Positions 8,729 to 18,691 of a stretch of 44,940 bases of DNA are shown here, piece after piece. Both the position numbers and the translations under genes were made by a program. Below the pieces are notes generated by a model. That model had not been told where the DNA came from. It was given only the letters and a program-made list of their open reading frames with translations, and made no database searches. The DNA comes from Deltaproteobacteria bacterium HGW-Deltaproteobacteria-12 (GTDB taxonomy: Bacteria > Desulfobacterota > Syntrophia > Syntrophales > Smithellaceae): NCBI GenBank assembly GCA_002840565.1, contig PHBK01000030.1, forward strand, positions 1-44,940. The letters are read 5' to 3'. The stretch's first letter is position 1. Every line of letters starts with the position of its first letter.

Positions 8729-8914
8729 CTATTCTTTTTTCCGGTCGCGGAAAAAGCCTGTTAAAAATTCAGTATCTTTGGGCGACAGATCAAATTTAAA
8801 AACAGCTTTATCCACCAGCTGCTTAACTGGTTGTTTTTCGTTTTCTTCAATGTTTGCTGATATCCATTTAATCGCCTGCTGGACGTTTTTCCCTTCCGGT
8901 ATTATTGTAGACAT
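8729..8914 (-). CDS. Small conserved-looking protein of unknown function
   Basis: A 61-residue, highly charged cytoplasmic protein starting Met-Ser-Thr-Ile-Ile-Pro-Glu-Gly. It seems all-helical and ends in Phe-Phe-Arg-Asp-Arg-Lys-Lys-Glu. I chose ATG 8914 because AGGAGG lies 11 nt upstream. A longer frame reaches 8998 but has no ribosome site. No motif is recognised. It stands alone on the minus strand, convergent with the acylase gene. Confidence 0.6.
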   Translation of the reverse strand: MSTIIPEGKNVQQAIKWISANIEENEKQPVKQLVDKAVFKFDLSPKDTEFLTGFFRDRKKE

Positions 8915-9143
8915 ACTGATCAAATCCTCCTGAATAAATAATCGATGAAGCTGTCCGGCTGCGGTATTTTTATAATCATTGATTGCAAAATAAATCAATA
9001 CCCAAATTCTTTAATCGCGTTGTTCTTTCAACAACAATATAGTAATATGCCCCGCAAATTCAGGGAATCTATCGCGCGGTTTACCGCCGCATAGAGAACA
9101 AGAGACAGATTGCAGGACAAGTGAGGAAAACAAGCCAAAAGAA

Positions 9144-9182
9144 CAAGGGGTTGCAACCACCCATGTGGGTGGCAAACCCTTG
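9144..9182. other. Strong hairpin in a 323-bp gene-free stretch (8915-9237)
   Basis: CCACCC (9157-9162) and GGGTGG (9167-9172) close an ATGT loop. Below a 3-nt bulge, ten further positions pair (CAAGGGGTTG with CAAACCCTTG) with one mismatch. It lies about 55 nt upstream of the next plus-strand gene. No T run follows on the plus strand; on the minus strand the following bases are moderately T-rich. The rest of 8915-9237 shows nothing I can name. Confidence 0.5.
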
Positions 9183-9237
9183 CTCTGAGGCAACCTGTTG
9201 CTTCCCTCTTTGAATAAATCATAAGGAAAAAACAAAT

Positions 9238-9561
9238 ATGCCTGTTTATTTACAAATACCTCTTTTGATTGTCGCCTTTATAGTCTTTGTCGGACTGGCC
9301 TTTTATTTGGGGGGCTGGGGCGTGCGGAGAATGTGTTTTAAAATCATCGCTGAAATGGAAGAAGCCCGGGCTTTCAGTCCGGGTAAAGCAGTTCAGCTCC
9401 AGGACGAACGCAAAAACATCTTTCGCGTGGGCACGGGCAACATTCGGCCCAAGGCTCTCAATCTCCTGATCGCCGACGGTCTGGTCATTAAAGCTCCCAA
9501 CGGTAAGTACTATCTGGATAAAGAAAAGTTCGCTCAGATGAAAAAAACGATCGCCAAGTAA
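9238..9561 (+). CDS. Membrane-anchored small protein with winged-helix-like tail
   Basis: A 107-residue protein with one N-terminal transmembrane helix (about 6-28) and a soluble remainder. Residues 60-105 (Asn-Ile-Arg-Pro-Lys-Ala-Leu-Asn-Leu-Leu, then Gly-Leu-Val-Ile-Lys and Gly-Lys-Tyr-Tyr-Leu-Asp) look like a helix-turn-helix plus beta-wing. This could be a small winged-helix domain, but no family is recognised. ATAAGGAAAAAA precedes the ATG. The next gene has its own promoter, so this is probably monocistronic. Confidence 0.7.
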   Translation: MPVYLQIPLLIVAFIVFVGLAFYLGGWGVRRMCFKIIAEMEEARAFSPGKAVQLQDERKNIFRVGTGNIRPKALNLLIADGLVIKAPNGKYYLDKEKFAQMKKTIAK

Positions 9562-9608
9562 AAAGCAGATACAAAGAACCTCAGCGACTTCCCGAAATGC
9601 TGTTTTGC

Positions 9609-9637
9609 TTGACAGCTAAGGGAAAATACCCTAGATT
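9609..9637 (+). promoter_or_regulatory. Promoter for the GerMN/EF-G operon
   Basis: TTGACA (9609-9614), a 17-nt spacer and TAGATT (9632-9637) match a sigma-70 promoter. The predicted start near 9644 leaves a leader of about 28 nt before the GerMN ATG at 9672. Confidence 0.65.
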
Positions 9638-9671
9638 GACCGAGCTTTTTTGCTAGGAGAATTAATATTAT

Positions 9672-10295
9672 ATGGCTACAAAAAGACAGCGCCGATCAGA
9701 AGAAATAAAGGATAAAAAGAAGAAAAAATCGACGAGGGTAGTTTATTTTTCCCTGATCCTGGTGGGCATATCCGTTGTTCTGATATTCTTTTTTGTTGTT
9801 TTATTCAATGCACTATTCCCTCCCGTGGACATGGATGCCATGAAAAAGAAAGAAAAACACCTGGTGGAAATCTATTTTTCCGACCAGCAGGAACGCTTTT
9901 TAGTCGCGGAAAAGCGCTATGTGTTTTTTGAAAATGACCCTGCTTCGCAGGCCAAAGAAATAACTAAAGCACTCCTGGAGGGCTCTAAGACCAAACTGAT
10001 CAACACATTTCCGACCGGCGTCGGGATAAAAGACGTGAAGGTTAATGATGAAGGAACTGCTTTTGTCAATTTCGGTAAAAACCTGACCAAACTTCATCCA
10101 GGCGGATCAACTGCCGAAATGGCGACAATTTATTCCTTAACCAATTCTATAACGAAAAATGTTTCCGGTATAAAGAAAGTTAAAATATTAGTTGACGGCA
10201 AGGAAATACCATCAATTAAAGAGCATATCTCTACTAAAAAAGCATTTACGCCCAACCCGGAACTTTTTGCCCCCCCGCAGGCGGAGAAAAGCTAA
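9672..10295 (+). CDS. GerMN-domain membrane protein
   Basis: A 207-residue protein with a very basic N-terminus (1-22), one transmembrane helix (about 24-46) and a GerMN-like domain (about 60-185). The core pattern is Val-Glu-Ile-Tyr-Phe-Ser-Asp, then [13 protein letters not shown] and Ala-Phe-Val-Asn-Phe-Gly. GerMN domains are found in spore-germination GerM and in lipoproteins of non-spore-formers, where the role is poorly defined but envelope-related. The stop is 7 nt before the EF-G start, so the two are probably co-transcribed. AGGAG lies a rather long 12 nt before the ATG. Confidence 0.8.
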   Translation: MATKRQRRSEEIKDKKKKKSTRVVYFSLILVGISVVLIFFFVVLFNALFPPVDMDAMKKKEKHLVEIYFSDQQERFLVAEKRYVFFENDPASQAKEITKALLEGSKTKLINTFPTGVGIKDVKVNDEGTAFVNFGKNLTKLHPGGSTAEMATIYSLTNSITKNVSGIKKVKILVDGKEIPSIKEHISTKKAFTPNPELFAPPQAEKS

Positions 10296-10302
10296 TCTTC
10301 TT

Positions 10303-12336
10303 ATGGCAGCAAAATCAAAAATATCACGCATCCGCAATATTGGCATCGTAGCCCACATAGATGCAGGCAAAACAACCGTCACGGAAAGAATTCTTTATTA
10401 TACCGGCAAATCTTACAAAATGGGCGAGGTTCATGATGGCGAAGCCGTTATGGACTGGATGCCTCAGGAACAGGAAAGAGGCATAACCATAACTTCCGCA
10501 GTAACAACCTGCGCCTGGAAAAATTATGAAATTCACATCATTGACACTCCCGGCCATGTTGATTTTACCATCGAGGTCGAAAGATCCCTGCGTGTTCTGG
10601 ATGGCGCGGTTGTCGTTTTTTGCGCCGTCGGCTGCGTAGAGCCGCAATCGGAAACTGTCTGGCATCAGGCTGATAAGTATGGCGTGCCGAAGATTGCCTT
10701 TATCAACAAAATGGACAGGGTGGGTGCAGATTTTTTCGGCGCGGTGGCAATGATGCGCGAACGTTTTACCTCCGTTCCCCTGCCCGTTCAGATTCCCGCA
10801 GGATCTGAAGATAATTTTCACGGCGCGATTGATTTAATCCATGAAAAACTTCTGATCTGGGACGACAACAGCCAGGGGATGGATTATGCGGCACAGGAAA
10901 TACCTCCGGAGTTTACCGAACAGACCAGGGTGAAAAGAGAGGAATTAATTGAGACACTGGCTAACCTGGATGATGATTTGGCGGAAAAATATCTCAGTGG
11001 CGAAGTAATTCCCGCGGCCGATATTTTGGCAGCCCTGAGGAAAGCAACTCTTTCGCTGAAAGCAGTCCCGGTGCTTTGCGGCACCGCGCTGCGCAACAAA
11101 GGTATTCAGCCGGTACTGGATGCCGTTATTGATTATCTGCCTTCACCGGAAGACATTCCGCCGGTAAAAGGGATCAATCCGATCACCAAAAAAGAGGAAG
11201 TTAGATATAGTTCCGATAAAGAACCGCTGGCGGCACTTGCCTTCAAGATTGTCATGGAGGAAGGACGCAAGCTGACGTATTTGCGGATTTATGCAGGCCA
11301 GATCAACTCGGGCGATGAAATATACAATGTTGTAAAGCAAAAGAAAGAAAAGGTTGCCCGCCTTTTACACATGCATGCCAATAAGCGGGAAAGAATCGAA
11401 AAAGCGTCGGCAGGCGAATTAGTCGCTGTCTTGGGCCTGAAAGAAACAACTACCGGAGATACACTCTGCGACGAGAAGCATCCGATCATGCTCGAACAAA
11501 TTGAGTTTTACGAGCCGGTGATTAATCAGGCCATAGAAGCCAAGACACCGGCTGATCAGGACAAACTGACGACATCTTTAGCCAAGTTAGTTCAGGAAGA
11601 CCCTACACTGCGCGTTAAATATGACGACGAGACGGCGCAAACCGTTATTTCCGGGATGGGAGAATTGCATCTGGAAATCATCGTCGACCGGCTGAAAAGG
11701 GAATTCAACGCCCATGTCAATGTCGGCAAGCCGCGCGTTGTGCATCGTGAGACAATATCCCGACATGTGGAAGCCGACGGAATTTTTGAAAAGGAACTGG
11801 GGGACAAAAAACATTTTGGTCACGTTCGCCTGTCTTTAACACCCCGCAAGCGCGGTTCGGGAAATATCGTAATCAACAAGCTGGACCCGGCGAATATCCC
11901 GGCGGATTATCATGGGATAATTATTGAAGGCATTAATGAAGCGTTGATGAGCGGGGTACTCAGCAGTTATCCGGCAATTGATGTCGAAGTGCAAATAATC
12001 GGCGGTTCCCATAAAGAAGGCGAGTCATCACTCCAGGGTTATAAGATAGCCGCGGCGACTGCTTTTCGTGATGGATGTAATTTGGCGGAACCGGTTATGC
12101 TGGAACCTGTTATGCTGGTTGACATTATAACCCCCAGTGAATTTATGGGTGATGTTATCGGTGACATCAACTCCCGCAAAGGTGAAATTCAAGCGATTTC
12201 CCCCAAGGGAAGCGTCAGTGAAGTGAAAGCCAAAGTGCCGTTGCGAGCCATGTTCGGCTATTCAACAGACCTGCGCTCGGCAACCCAGGGACGTGCTGTT
12301 TTTTCGATGATCTTCGCCGAATACGATAAAGCGTGA
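10303..12336 (+). CDS. fusA: Translation elongation factor G
   Basis: A 677-residue GTPase that moves tRNA and mRNA through the ribosome. Seen in order: G1 Ala-His-Ile-Asp-Ala-Gly-Lys-Thr-Thr, G2 Arg-Gly-Ile-Thr-Ile, G3 Asp-Thr-Pro-Gly-His, G4 Asn-Lys-Met-Asp and a Cys-Gly-Thr-Ala G5-like segment, followed by domains II-V at normal length. No str-operon neighbours (rpsL, rpsG, tuf) are present, so it is likely a second EF-G copy of the specialised FusA2 or mitochondrial-like spdEFG type. ATG 10303 is used because the 37 extra upstream codons overlap the GerMN gene and do not resemble EF-G. Its own ribosome site is weak, and translational coupling to the GerMN gene is likely. Confidence 0.93.
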   Translation: MAAKSKISRIRNIGIVAHIDAGKTTVTERILYYTGKSYKMGEVHDGEAVMDWMPQEQERGITITSAVTTCAWKNYEIHIIDTPGHVDFTIEVERSLRVLDGAVVVFCAVGCVEPQSETVWHQADKYGVPKIAFINKMDRVGADFFGAVAMMRERFTSVPLPVQIPAGSEDNFHGAIDLIHEKLLIWDDNSQGMDYAAQEIPPEFTEQTRVKREELIETLANLDDDLAEKYLSGEVIPAADILAALRKATLSLKAVPVLCGTALRNKGIQPVLDAVIDYLPSPEDIPPVKGINPITKKEEVRYSSDKEPLAALAFKIVMEEGRKLTYLRIYAGQINSGDEIYNVVKQKKEKVARLLHMHANKRERIEKASAGELVAVLGLKETTTGDTLCDEKHPIMLEQIEFYEPVINQAIEAKTPADQDKLTTSLAKLVQEDPTLRVKYDDETAQTVISGMGELHLEIIVDRLKREFNAHVNVGKPRVVHRETISRHVEADGIFEKELGDKKHFGHVRLSLTPRKRGSGNIVINKLDPANIPADYHGIIIEGINEALMSGVLSSYPAIDVEVQIIGGSHKEGESSLQGYKIAAATAFRDGCNLAEPVMLEPVMLVDIITPSEFMGDVIGDINSRKGEIQAISPKGSVSEVKAKVPLRAMFGYSTDLRSATQGRAVFSMIFAEYDKA

Positions 12337-12534
12337 CAATACAACAAGGTGCTACTGTTTTCTTTTTGATATTTTCTGCAGTTTATTAACTCTATAGAAA
12401 TGACCGCTTCTTGTATTCAGCGCTAAAATGTCCACCCCAAGATTGACAGACATTCAGATCGACTTGCGGAACATTTTGTTTTACCGAGAGTTTTTCCGTA
12501 TCTTTTATCATTGAGACATTTGGGGGCTGATGAA

Positions 12535-14319
12535 ATGTTGAAAATGAAACGTCTGGTAATATTCCTGATTGCATTTATGGGGTATTTCCTGTTCTTGCCT
12601 TTAGAGGCAATAGCAAGAACTTCGGCATTCAAATCTGAGATCGGTCTTGTTTCAGCAATTGGTCTTGCGGTTATTTCAGCCTCGATTCTCTCCGTTATAT
12701 TTCATAGATTAAAACAACCAGCCCTTCTCGCCTATATCGTATCCGGGTTGCTTATTCACGGCCTTTTTCCCGATGCCATCACCAGTTCCGTTCCTGTCAT
12801 GGAGCAAATTTCCCATCTGGGATTGGTGTTTCTGCTGTTTATTATAGGTCTGGAGATGGATTTGGGGGGAATCCTAAACCTTGGTAAAAAAACAGCAGCA
12901 GCGATTCTCCTCCAAACACCGCTTACTGTTATTGTTATTATTGCCATTCAATGGGGAGCGGATAAATTCGGTTTTCAAGTGCCCGGACTCGGCTCCGGGG
13001 CTGCCAATTGGTTTTATTATGCTGTGGTGATAGCATTGAGTAGTACTGCCGTCGTAGTTAAACTACTGGCTGATAAATTTGATCTTGGCTCTCAAGCAGG
13101 CCGTGTGACGATACTTACTCTGATCGGTCAGGATATCTGGGCTATTATGGCTCTTTCCATCGTGTCCGCACAGGGAGAGTTCGGCGGCATCAAGTTACTG
13201 ATCATGCTCGGTGGAGCTGCAGCCGCCACTGTTGCAGCTGTTGCTCTTTCGCGATGGATTCTTATTCCTGTTATGTCACAATTGGCCCGTTCACCAGATT
13301 TGATAGCTCTGGTTTCCATGGGCTGGTGTTTTTTGCTCGCCGAATGTTTTTCGCAGATAGGTCTGTCTGCTGAAATGGGCGCTCTCATTGCCGGGTTGAC
13401 AATAGGCCGTTTGCCGATCCGCACAGAAATACTCTCGAAGGTAATCAGCCTGCGCGACTTTTTCATGGCCCTTTTCTTTATTTCTCTGGGCATATCACTG
13501 CCGCCGCCTTCGTTATCTGTTCTGGGTGATGCACTTTGGCTTGTTTTGTTTGTTTTCGCGGCTCGGCTCATTCTTTTTGCCCCCTCGCTCCTTGTTGCCG
13601 GACAAGGAGCGATTGTCGCATTTACATCATCCATTAACCTGGCGCAAATAAGCGAATTCTCGCTTTTGCTTTTGCCTGTTGGCCTTGCCCACCAGGTATT
13701 GGACGTAAGAGACTTGTCTGTTATATCTTATGGAATGATGCTGTCTGTGCTTTTAACCACGTATGCCATCAAGTATAACTATCCGGTGGCTATATTCTGC
13801 GAGCGAATACTCGGCTTCAACAAATTTACTTCCGGTCGGGGCGGTAATATTAATAAACCATCATCAAATGATCAGGGCAGTTCGACGGACATTATTATGC
13901 TCGGCTACCACCATAATGCCGAAGCGCTAATACGATTCATTACTGCCGGCAATCCGGAATTATTAACCCGTCTTGGGGTTGTGGATTTCAATTTGAAGAA
14001 TCATTCCAAAATCAGCGCTGCGGGTGTCAAAGTTATTTACGGTGATATAAGCAATACGGAAACGCTGAGGTGCTCCGGAGTTAAGCATGCTAAAATTGTT
14101 ATTTCATCGATCAGTGATATGTTTCTCAGGAACACTTCTAATAAAGAACTGCTAAGTGCTGTAAAAATAATTAACCCTGATGCTCTTTTCATAGCCACTG
14201 CCGACAGCATCCAGAATGTGCAGGAACTGAACGGATTGGGTGCGTTTGCCTGTATTTCTCCTCAGGTGGAGGCATCGCCGGTTTACTTTGCGGCATTAAA
14301 AAAAGCATTGCACCGTTGA
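12535..14319 (+). CDS. CPA2-type (Kef-like) cation/proton antiporter
   Basis: About 594 residues. A possible signal peptide ending near Ala-Ile-Ala-Arg comes first, then about 12 transmembrane helices of the Na+/H+ exchanger fold (residues about 25-425). The CPA2 landmarks are Phe-Ile-Ile-Gly-Leu-Glu-Met-Asp, Ser-Ser-Thr-Ala-Val-Val-Val-Lys-Leu-Leu and Gly-Gln-Asp. A cytoplasmic Rossmann-like domain (about 450-590) resembles the TrkA-N/RCK domain of Kef and YbaL proteins. Its glycine motif is degenerate (Gly-Tyr-His-His-Asn-Ala instead of GxGxxG). The ATG at 12535 is preferred, although the TTG at 12511 and ATG at 12544 are possible. A small redox protein gene follows by 30 nt. Confidence 0.88.
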   Translation: MLKMKRLVIFLIAFMGYFLFLPLEAIARTSAFKSEIGLVSAIGLAVISASILSVIFHRLKQPALLAYIVSGLLIHGLFPDAITSSVPVMEQISHLGLVFLLFIIGLEMDLGGILNLGKKTAAAILLQTPLTVIVIIAIQWGADKFGFQVPGLGSGAANWFYYAVVIALSSTAVVVKLLADKFDLGSQAGRVTILTLIGQDIWAIMALSIVSAQGEFGGIKLLIMLGGAAAATVAAVALSRWILIPVMSQLARSPDLIALVSMGWCFLLAECFSQIGLSAEMGALIAGLTIGRLPIRTEILSKVISLRDFFMALFFISLGISLPPPSLSVLGDALWLVLFVFAARLILFAPSLLVAGQGAIVAFTSSINLAQISEFSLLLLPVGLAHQVLDVRDLSVISYGMMLSVLLTTYAIKYNYPVAIFCERILGFNKFTSGRGGNINKPSSNDQGSSTDIIMLGYHHNAEALIRFITAGNPELLTRLGVVDFNLKNHSKISAAGVKVIYGDISNTETLRCSGVKHAKIVISSISDMFLRNTSNKELLSAVKIINPDALFIATADSIQNVQELNGLGAFACISPQVEASPVYFAALKKALHR

Positions 14320-14349
14320 AATGCTATAATATTCACAGGGAGCAAATAG

Positions 14350-14793
14350 ATGAAAAATCATGAGACAGCCGCCGAATATATGAAGAAAGGATATAATTGC
14401 GCGCAATCGATCATAAAAGCTTACGCCGGTGATGCAGGCAAAAGAGAAGAGGATTTAGTCAAAATGGCTTCAGCGCTGGGAGGCGGCGTGGGGAGAAACG
14501 GACTCATCTGCGGTGCCGTCTCCGGGGCGGCGCTGATAATCGGGATGAAATTCGGCACGACAGATCCGGTCGATTTCCAGGCTAAAGAAAAAGCATATAA
14601 CAAAACGAATGAATTGCTGGATCGATTTGCCGCGGAAAATAAAAGCGTCCTGTGCAAAGAACTTATTCCTTATGATATGAAGAATCCCGAGGAATTGAAG
14701 AAAGCAAGGGAAGCCGGAATCTTCAGCCAGAAATGCCCCCTGTTTGTTCTATCGGCAGGGAGAATATTAGAGGGCATTATCAATTCCGAATAA
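14350..14793 (+). CDS. C_GCAxxG_C_C family redox-active protein
   Basis: A 147-residue protein with the cysteine spacing that defines the family: Cys17 (Asn-Cys-Ala-Gln), Cys54 (Cys-Gly-Ala-Val-Ser-Gly), Cys102 and Cys129. The glycine-rich helix Gly-Gly-Gly-Val-Gly (44-48) is also typical. Members are small, probably cytoplasmic proteins common in anaerobes and proposed to be redox-active or metal-binding; their reaction is not established. It lies 30 nt behind the antiporter gene with GGGAG before its ATG, so the two may be co-transcribed. Confidence 0.88.
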   Translation: MKNHETAAEYMKKGYNCAQSIIKAYAGDAGKREEDLVKMASALGGGVGRNGLICGAVSGAALIIGMKFGTTDPVDFQAKEKAYNKTNELLDRFAAENKSVLCKELIPYDMKNPEELKKAREAGIFSQKCPLFVLSAGRILEGIINSE

Positions 14794-14842
14794 TTTGTTT
14801 CTGACTTTGCGAAAATTAATTGCCGCTGATTTAATTCCAAAA

Positions 14843-14871
14843 AAAAAGCGCCTCCATACGAGGCGCTTTTT
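14843..14871. terminator. Bidirectional intrinsic terminator
   Basis: A perfect 7-bp GC-rich stem (GCGCCTC/GAGGCGC) with a 5-nt loop is flanked by five A and five T, so it works on both strands. It ends the redox gene on the plus strand and hppA on the minus strand. Confidence 0.95.
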
Positions 14872-14900
14872 GTTGAAATGATTATAAATCTAAAGCGTAC

Positions 14901-17345
14901 TTAATCCGCAAGCTTTTCTTCGGAAATTCGCATACTGTAAAATGAGCGATAAACGAAAATCAGCGCAATGACGAAGAAGGCAATGGCCAAACCGAGTTTC
15001 AAATTCTTGTTCGTCATGGTGACGGCGATTTCGACAGCCAGCAGACCGAACAGGGTCGTGAATTTGATGATCGGGTTCAAAGAAACCGAAGACGTGTCTT
15101 TGAAGGGGTCGCCAACGGTATCGCCCACTACGCTTGCTTCATGCAGCGGGGTGTTCTTCATCTTGAGGTCGACTTCAACAATCTTCTTGCCGTTATCCCA
15201 GCAGCCGCCGGCATTGGCCATGAAAATCGCCTGGAACAGACCGAAGAAGGCGATTCCGATCAGGTAACCGATGAAGAAGTAGGGGTTGAAGAACGACAGG
15301 GCCAAAGTCATGAAGAAAATGACGATGAAGATGTTGATCATACCCTTTTGAGCATACTGGGTACAAATCTGGACGACTTTCTTGGAATCTTCAATCGAAG
15401 CCTCTTTTTTGTCCAGTTTGATATTCTTCTTAATGTACACAACGGCCTGGTAAGCTCCGGTGACAACCGCCTGAATGGAGGCGCCGGTGAACCAGTAAAT
15501 AACGGAACCGCCGGCCAGCAGACCCAGAATGATTTCCGGCTGCACCAGAGACAGTCTGCTTACAACCTGGCCAAAGACACCCTCGAGCAGAATGATGGTG
15601 GCGAATACCATGGTGGTAGCGCCGACAACGGCTGTACCGATCAACACGGGCTTGGCCGTCGCTTTAAATGTATTTCCCGCACCGTCTGCTGATTCCAGGA
15701 AGTGCTTGGCCAGTTCAAAATCAGGGGCTATGCCGTAATGTTTTTTCACAACATCTTTAGCGTCCTTACGGGATTCAATCAGGGACAACTCATAAATCGA
15801 CTGCGCGTTATCGGATACCGGTCCAAAGCTGTCCACCGCGATGGTCACCGGGCCCATGCCCAGGAAGCCGAAAGCCACCAGACCGAAAGCAAATACGGGT
15901 GCGGCAAAGCTGAACGCAGCGGGCATGATCGCCATAATGGCTGCGTGTGTCGACACCATATAAGCTACGAACATCAAAGCCATAATCACCATCCCCAGCC
16001 AGAAAGCGGAGAAGTTACCGGCAACCAGACCGGAAAGAATATTCAGGGAAGCACCGCCCTGCTTGGAGGCGTTGACAACTTCCTCGCAATGACGCGATGA
16101 AGTACTGGTGAATATTTTGGTGAATTCCGGAATCAGCGCACCGGCGATGGTTCCGCAACTGATGATAATGGCCAGCGCCCACCAGAGACCGGCATATTTA
16201 TCTCCCGCCAAGTCGCCCAGCAGAAAGTAGCTGGCAACAAAGGTGACGACAATCGAAACAATCGACGTGATCCAAACCAGGTTGGTCAACGGATGTTCAA
16301 AATTAAATTCTTTTTTCCCGGCAAAAGCAGCTTTGCTGATACCGTCGTTGATAAAGTAAGAAACAAGAGAGGTCAGGATCATGAGAATTCTCATCGCAAA
16401 TATCCAGATAATCAACTTACCGCCCATTTCCGGGGTGGAAGCCAGCGCCAAAGCCAGGAAAACAATCAGGGCAACGCCGGTCACTCCGTAGGTTTCAAAA
16501 CCGTCTGCAGTGGGGCCGACACTGTCACCCGCGTTGTCGCCCGTACAGTCAGCGATAACACCCGGGTTTTTCGGATCGTCTTCGGGAAGATGGAAAACGA
16601 TTTTCATCAGGTCGGAACCGATGTCGGCGATCTTGGTGAAGATACCACCGCAGATACGCAGCACGGAAGCGCCAAGAGATTCACCGATAGCAAAACCGAT
16701 GAAGCAGGCGCCGGCCAGAGTCGTGGGAATGTAGGCCAGGATGATAATCATGAAGAACAGCTCAATGCTGACGAGGAGCAGACCAACGCTCATACCGGAA
16801 CGCAGACAGATGTTCACTATGTTGAGGGGATCACCGGAAAGCGACGAGAAGGCGGCGCGGGAATTGGCCACCGTGTTGATGCGAATGCCGAACCAGGCCA
16901 CCACATAGGAACCCAGAATACCGACAATCGAAGAAATCAGTATGATAATAACGCTCGATGTAGGCATGTGCTCCAGGAAGCCGAAGTAGTAAATCATACA
17001 GACGGCGATCAAAATCCACAAAGCGATCAGGAATTTGCCCTGCTGAAAAAGATAGGTCTTGCAGGTTTCCCAAATCGTCTGGGAGACATCCAGCATGGCC
17101 TTATGAGCGGGCAGGTTTTTCGTTTGCACGTATTGCAGGATACCGAATGCCATGCCGACCAGACAGATAATCAACCCGACATTCAGAATAGTCATCCCGC
17201 CGAGCGCGCCGTTTAAAAAGACAATTTGAGTTAAATCCGGCAACTTGATATTTGCTTCACCGGCAAAGGCCGTTCCGGCAAGCAACAGGAACATAAAACC
17301 GCTAAGTAAAAGAGTCCAGATACTTCTTTTGTTATGTAACATCAT
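14901..17345 (-). CDS. hppA: Membrane-bound ion-translocating pyrophosphatase
   Basis: An 814-residue integral membrane enzyme that couples PPi hydrolysis to H+ or Na+ export. It has a signal-like N-terminus (to about 28) and about 16 helices. The substrate-site motif is [12 protein letters not shown] (266-277), followed by Thr-Ala-Asp-Gly-Phe-Glu-Thr-Tyr. A second motif is [10 protein letters not shown] (505-514). In Gly-Asn-Thr-Phe-Lys-Ala, Lys561 occupies the position that is Ala in K+-dependent and Lys in K+-independent enzymes, predicting K+ independence. Two AMP-forming ligases in this window release PPi, a natural substrate source. The ATG overlaps the pth stop (ATGA), so translation is probably coupled; GGAGG lies inside the end of pth. 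Confidence 0.95.
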   Translation of the reverse strand: MMLHNKRSIWTLLLSGFMFLLLAGTAFAGEANIKLPDLTQIVFLNGALGGMTILNVGLIICLVGMAFGILQYVQTKNLPAHKAMLDVSQTIWETCKTYLFQQGKFLIALWILIAVCMIYYFGFLEHMPTSSVIIILISSIVGILGSYVVAWFGIRINTVANSRAAFSSLSGDPLNIVNICLRSGMSVGLLLVSIELFFMIIILAYIPTTLAGACFIGFAIGESLGASVLRICGGIFTKIADIGSDLMKIVFHLPEDDPKNPGVIADCTGDNAGDSVGPTADGFETYGVTGVALIVFLALALASTPEMGGKLIIWIFAMRILMILTSLVSYFINDGISKAAFAGKKEFNFEHPLTNLVWITSIVSIVVTFVASYFLLGDLAGDKYAGLWWALAIIISCGTIAGALIPEFTKIFTSTSSRHCEEVVNASKQGGASLNILSGLVAGNFSAFWLGMVIMALMFVAYMVSTHAAIMAIMPAAFSFAAPVFAFGLVAFGFLGMGPVTIAVDSFGPVSDNAQSIYELSLIESRKDAKDVVKKHYGIAPDFELAKHFLESADGAGNTFKATAKPVLIGTAVVGATTMVFATIILLEGVFGQVVSRLSLVQPEIILGLLAGGSVIYWFTGASIQAVVTGAYQAVVYIKKNIKLDKKEASIEDSKKVVQICTQYAQKGMINIFIVIFFMTLALSFFNPYFFIGYLIGIAFFGLFQAIFMANAGGCWDNGKKIVEVDLKMKNTPLHEASVVGDTVGDPFKDTSSVSLNPIIKFTTLFGLLAVEIAVTMTNKNLKLGLAIAFFVIALIFVYRSFYSMRISEEKLAD

Positions 17346-17941
17346 TCATCCTCCTTCTTTAAAGACTTAACTAATATATTTTTTTGGTACTTAGTGATTG
17401 CTTTTTGGATACCGGATAAAATAATTTCAGAGCCAGCCTCTGCTGCTGTCGAAATAATTTCCGGCAGCAAAGAAAGTTCTTCATCAGATGCAAAAGGTTC
17501 CAGCACATATCCTTCGATACGTGACTTATCAGGTGGCTTGCCGATCCCTAAGCGCACCCGCATGAAGTCGGAAGAACCCAAGTTATCTGTTATGGACGTA
17601 AGCCCCTTGTGCCCGGCATTACCTCCACCCGCTTTCAGGCGAATTGTGCCGAAAGGCAGGTCAAGATCATCATGAATAACGATCAAATTATTAATATCCG
17701 CTTTAAAAAAAGCAACCAACTGTCGTACCGCGGTGCCGCTCAAATTCATGTATGTCTGGGGCAGAGCCAGAAGGGTGTCAGTGCCCCTTATTTTCCCTTT
17801 GCCCCATATAGCATCGAAACTTCTGTGTTTTAAATCAATCTTAACTTCTTGGGCCAGTTTTTCCAGAACCATAAATCCGATGTTATGTCGAGTAAAACGA
17901 TAACGATTGCCCGGATTTCCTAGACCGACTATCAAGTGCAT
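17342..17941 (-). CDS. pth: Peptidyl-tRNA hydrolase
   Basis: A 199-residue bacterial Pth that releases tRNA from stalled peptidyl-tRNA. The signature Val-Gly-Leu-Gly-Asn-Pro-Gly (5-11), catalytic His19 (Thr-Arg-His-Asn) and Asp92 (His-Asp-Asp-Leu-Asp) match E. coli His20 and Asp93. Gly-Gly-Gly-Asn-Ala-Gly-His (105-111) is also present. It lies downstream of rplY, as in many bacteria, and its stop overlaps the hppA start. Confidence 0.97.
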   Translation of the reverse strand: MHLIVGLGNPGNRYRFTRHNIGFMVLEKLAQEVKIDLKHRSFDAIWGKGKIRGTDTLLALPQTYMNLSGTAVRQLVAFFKADINNLIVIHDDLDLPFGTIRLKAGGGNAGHKGLTSITDNLGSSDFMRVRLGIGKPPDKSRIEGYVLEPFASDEELSLLPEIISTAAEAGSEIILSGIQKAITKYQKNILVKSLKKEDE

Positions 17942-18025
17942 GATTTGCTCCCTCTTAAACAGCTTGCCGGAAATAAATTTGCCAATATGAGGGATACGCT
18001 TTCTCCTGTCCGATAATCACGGCAT

Positions 18026-18682
18026 TTATTTTTCTTTTTCAGCCTTCTCTGCCGGTGCTGCCTCGGCTGCCTCGGCTGCTGCCGCCGCCGCTTCTTCTGC
18101 CGGTGTAGCTTTGACTACTTTAATTGCCGCAACGGCAACTACGGCCGCATCGGCGGTATCAAGGACGGAAATCCCTTCCGCCAGTTTCAATTCCTTAACT
18201 TTAATGGAATCACCGATGTCCAGGGAAGAGACATCGACTTCGATATGATCAGGAAGATTTTCCGGCAGACAGGAAATTTTCACTTCGCGTTTGATGTGCT
18301 GCAATTCGCCGCCATTTTCTACACCAATACATTTACCAACAAATTTCAGTGATACTTCGAAGGTGAGTTTGGCTTTCATATCCACTTCATAAAAATCAAC
18401 ATGATAGAACTTGCCGGTCAAAGGTTGATATTGCAGTTCTTTAATTAACGAGAGTTTTTCCATTTGGCTTTTGCCGCCGTCATCAATAATCAGTTTGATA
18501 AAGGCATGGTCTTTTTTATTTTTATGCAGTTTGACCAACTCGTCATTGTTCACCGTCAATAAAATATTTTCTGCAGATCGACCGTAAAAGATAGCGGGAA
18601 TAAGTCCTTTTTGCCGAAAACGGCGCGCTGGTCCTTTCTTTTGTTCTTTTCGGATCTGAGCTGCTAAATTGGTTATCTCCAT
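18026..18682 (-). CDS. rplY: 50S ribosomal protein bL25, long CTC form
   Basis: A 218-residue general-stress (CTC-type) L25 that binds 5S rRNA. The N-terminal domain (to about 95) carries Pro-Ala-Arg-Arg-Phe-Arg-Gln-Lys-Gly-Leu-Ile-Pro-Ala. A second beta domain (about 98-185) has Asp-His-Ile-Glu-Val-Asp-Val-Ser. The last 30 residues are an Ala/Glu-rich low-complexity tail ending in Lys-Ala-Glu-Lys-Glu-Lys. A strong AGGAGGAG ribosome site overlaps the 3' end of prs, 9 nt away. Confidence 0.95.
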   Translation of the reverse strand: MEITNLAAQIRKEQKKGPARRFRQKGLIPAIFYGRSAENILLTVNNDELVKLHKNKKDHAFIKLIIDDGGKSQMEKLSLIKELQYQPLTGKFYHVDFYEVDMKAKLTFEVSLKFVGKCIGVENGGELQHIKREVKISCLPENLPDHIEVDVSSLDIGDSIKVKELKLAEGISVLDTADAAVVAVAAIKVVKATPAEEAAAAAAEAAEAAPAEKAEKEK

Positions 18683-18691
18683 TTACTCCTC

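Noticed and set aside
15141..17216. Long open frames on the plus strand opposite hppA (up to 307 codons)
   Set aside because: They are antisense shadows of the well-supported pyrophosphatase gene and encode low-complexity Gln/His/Asn-rich sequence.
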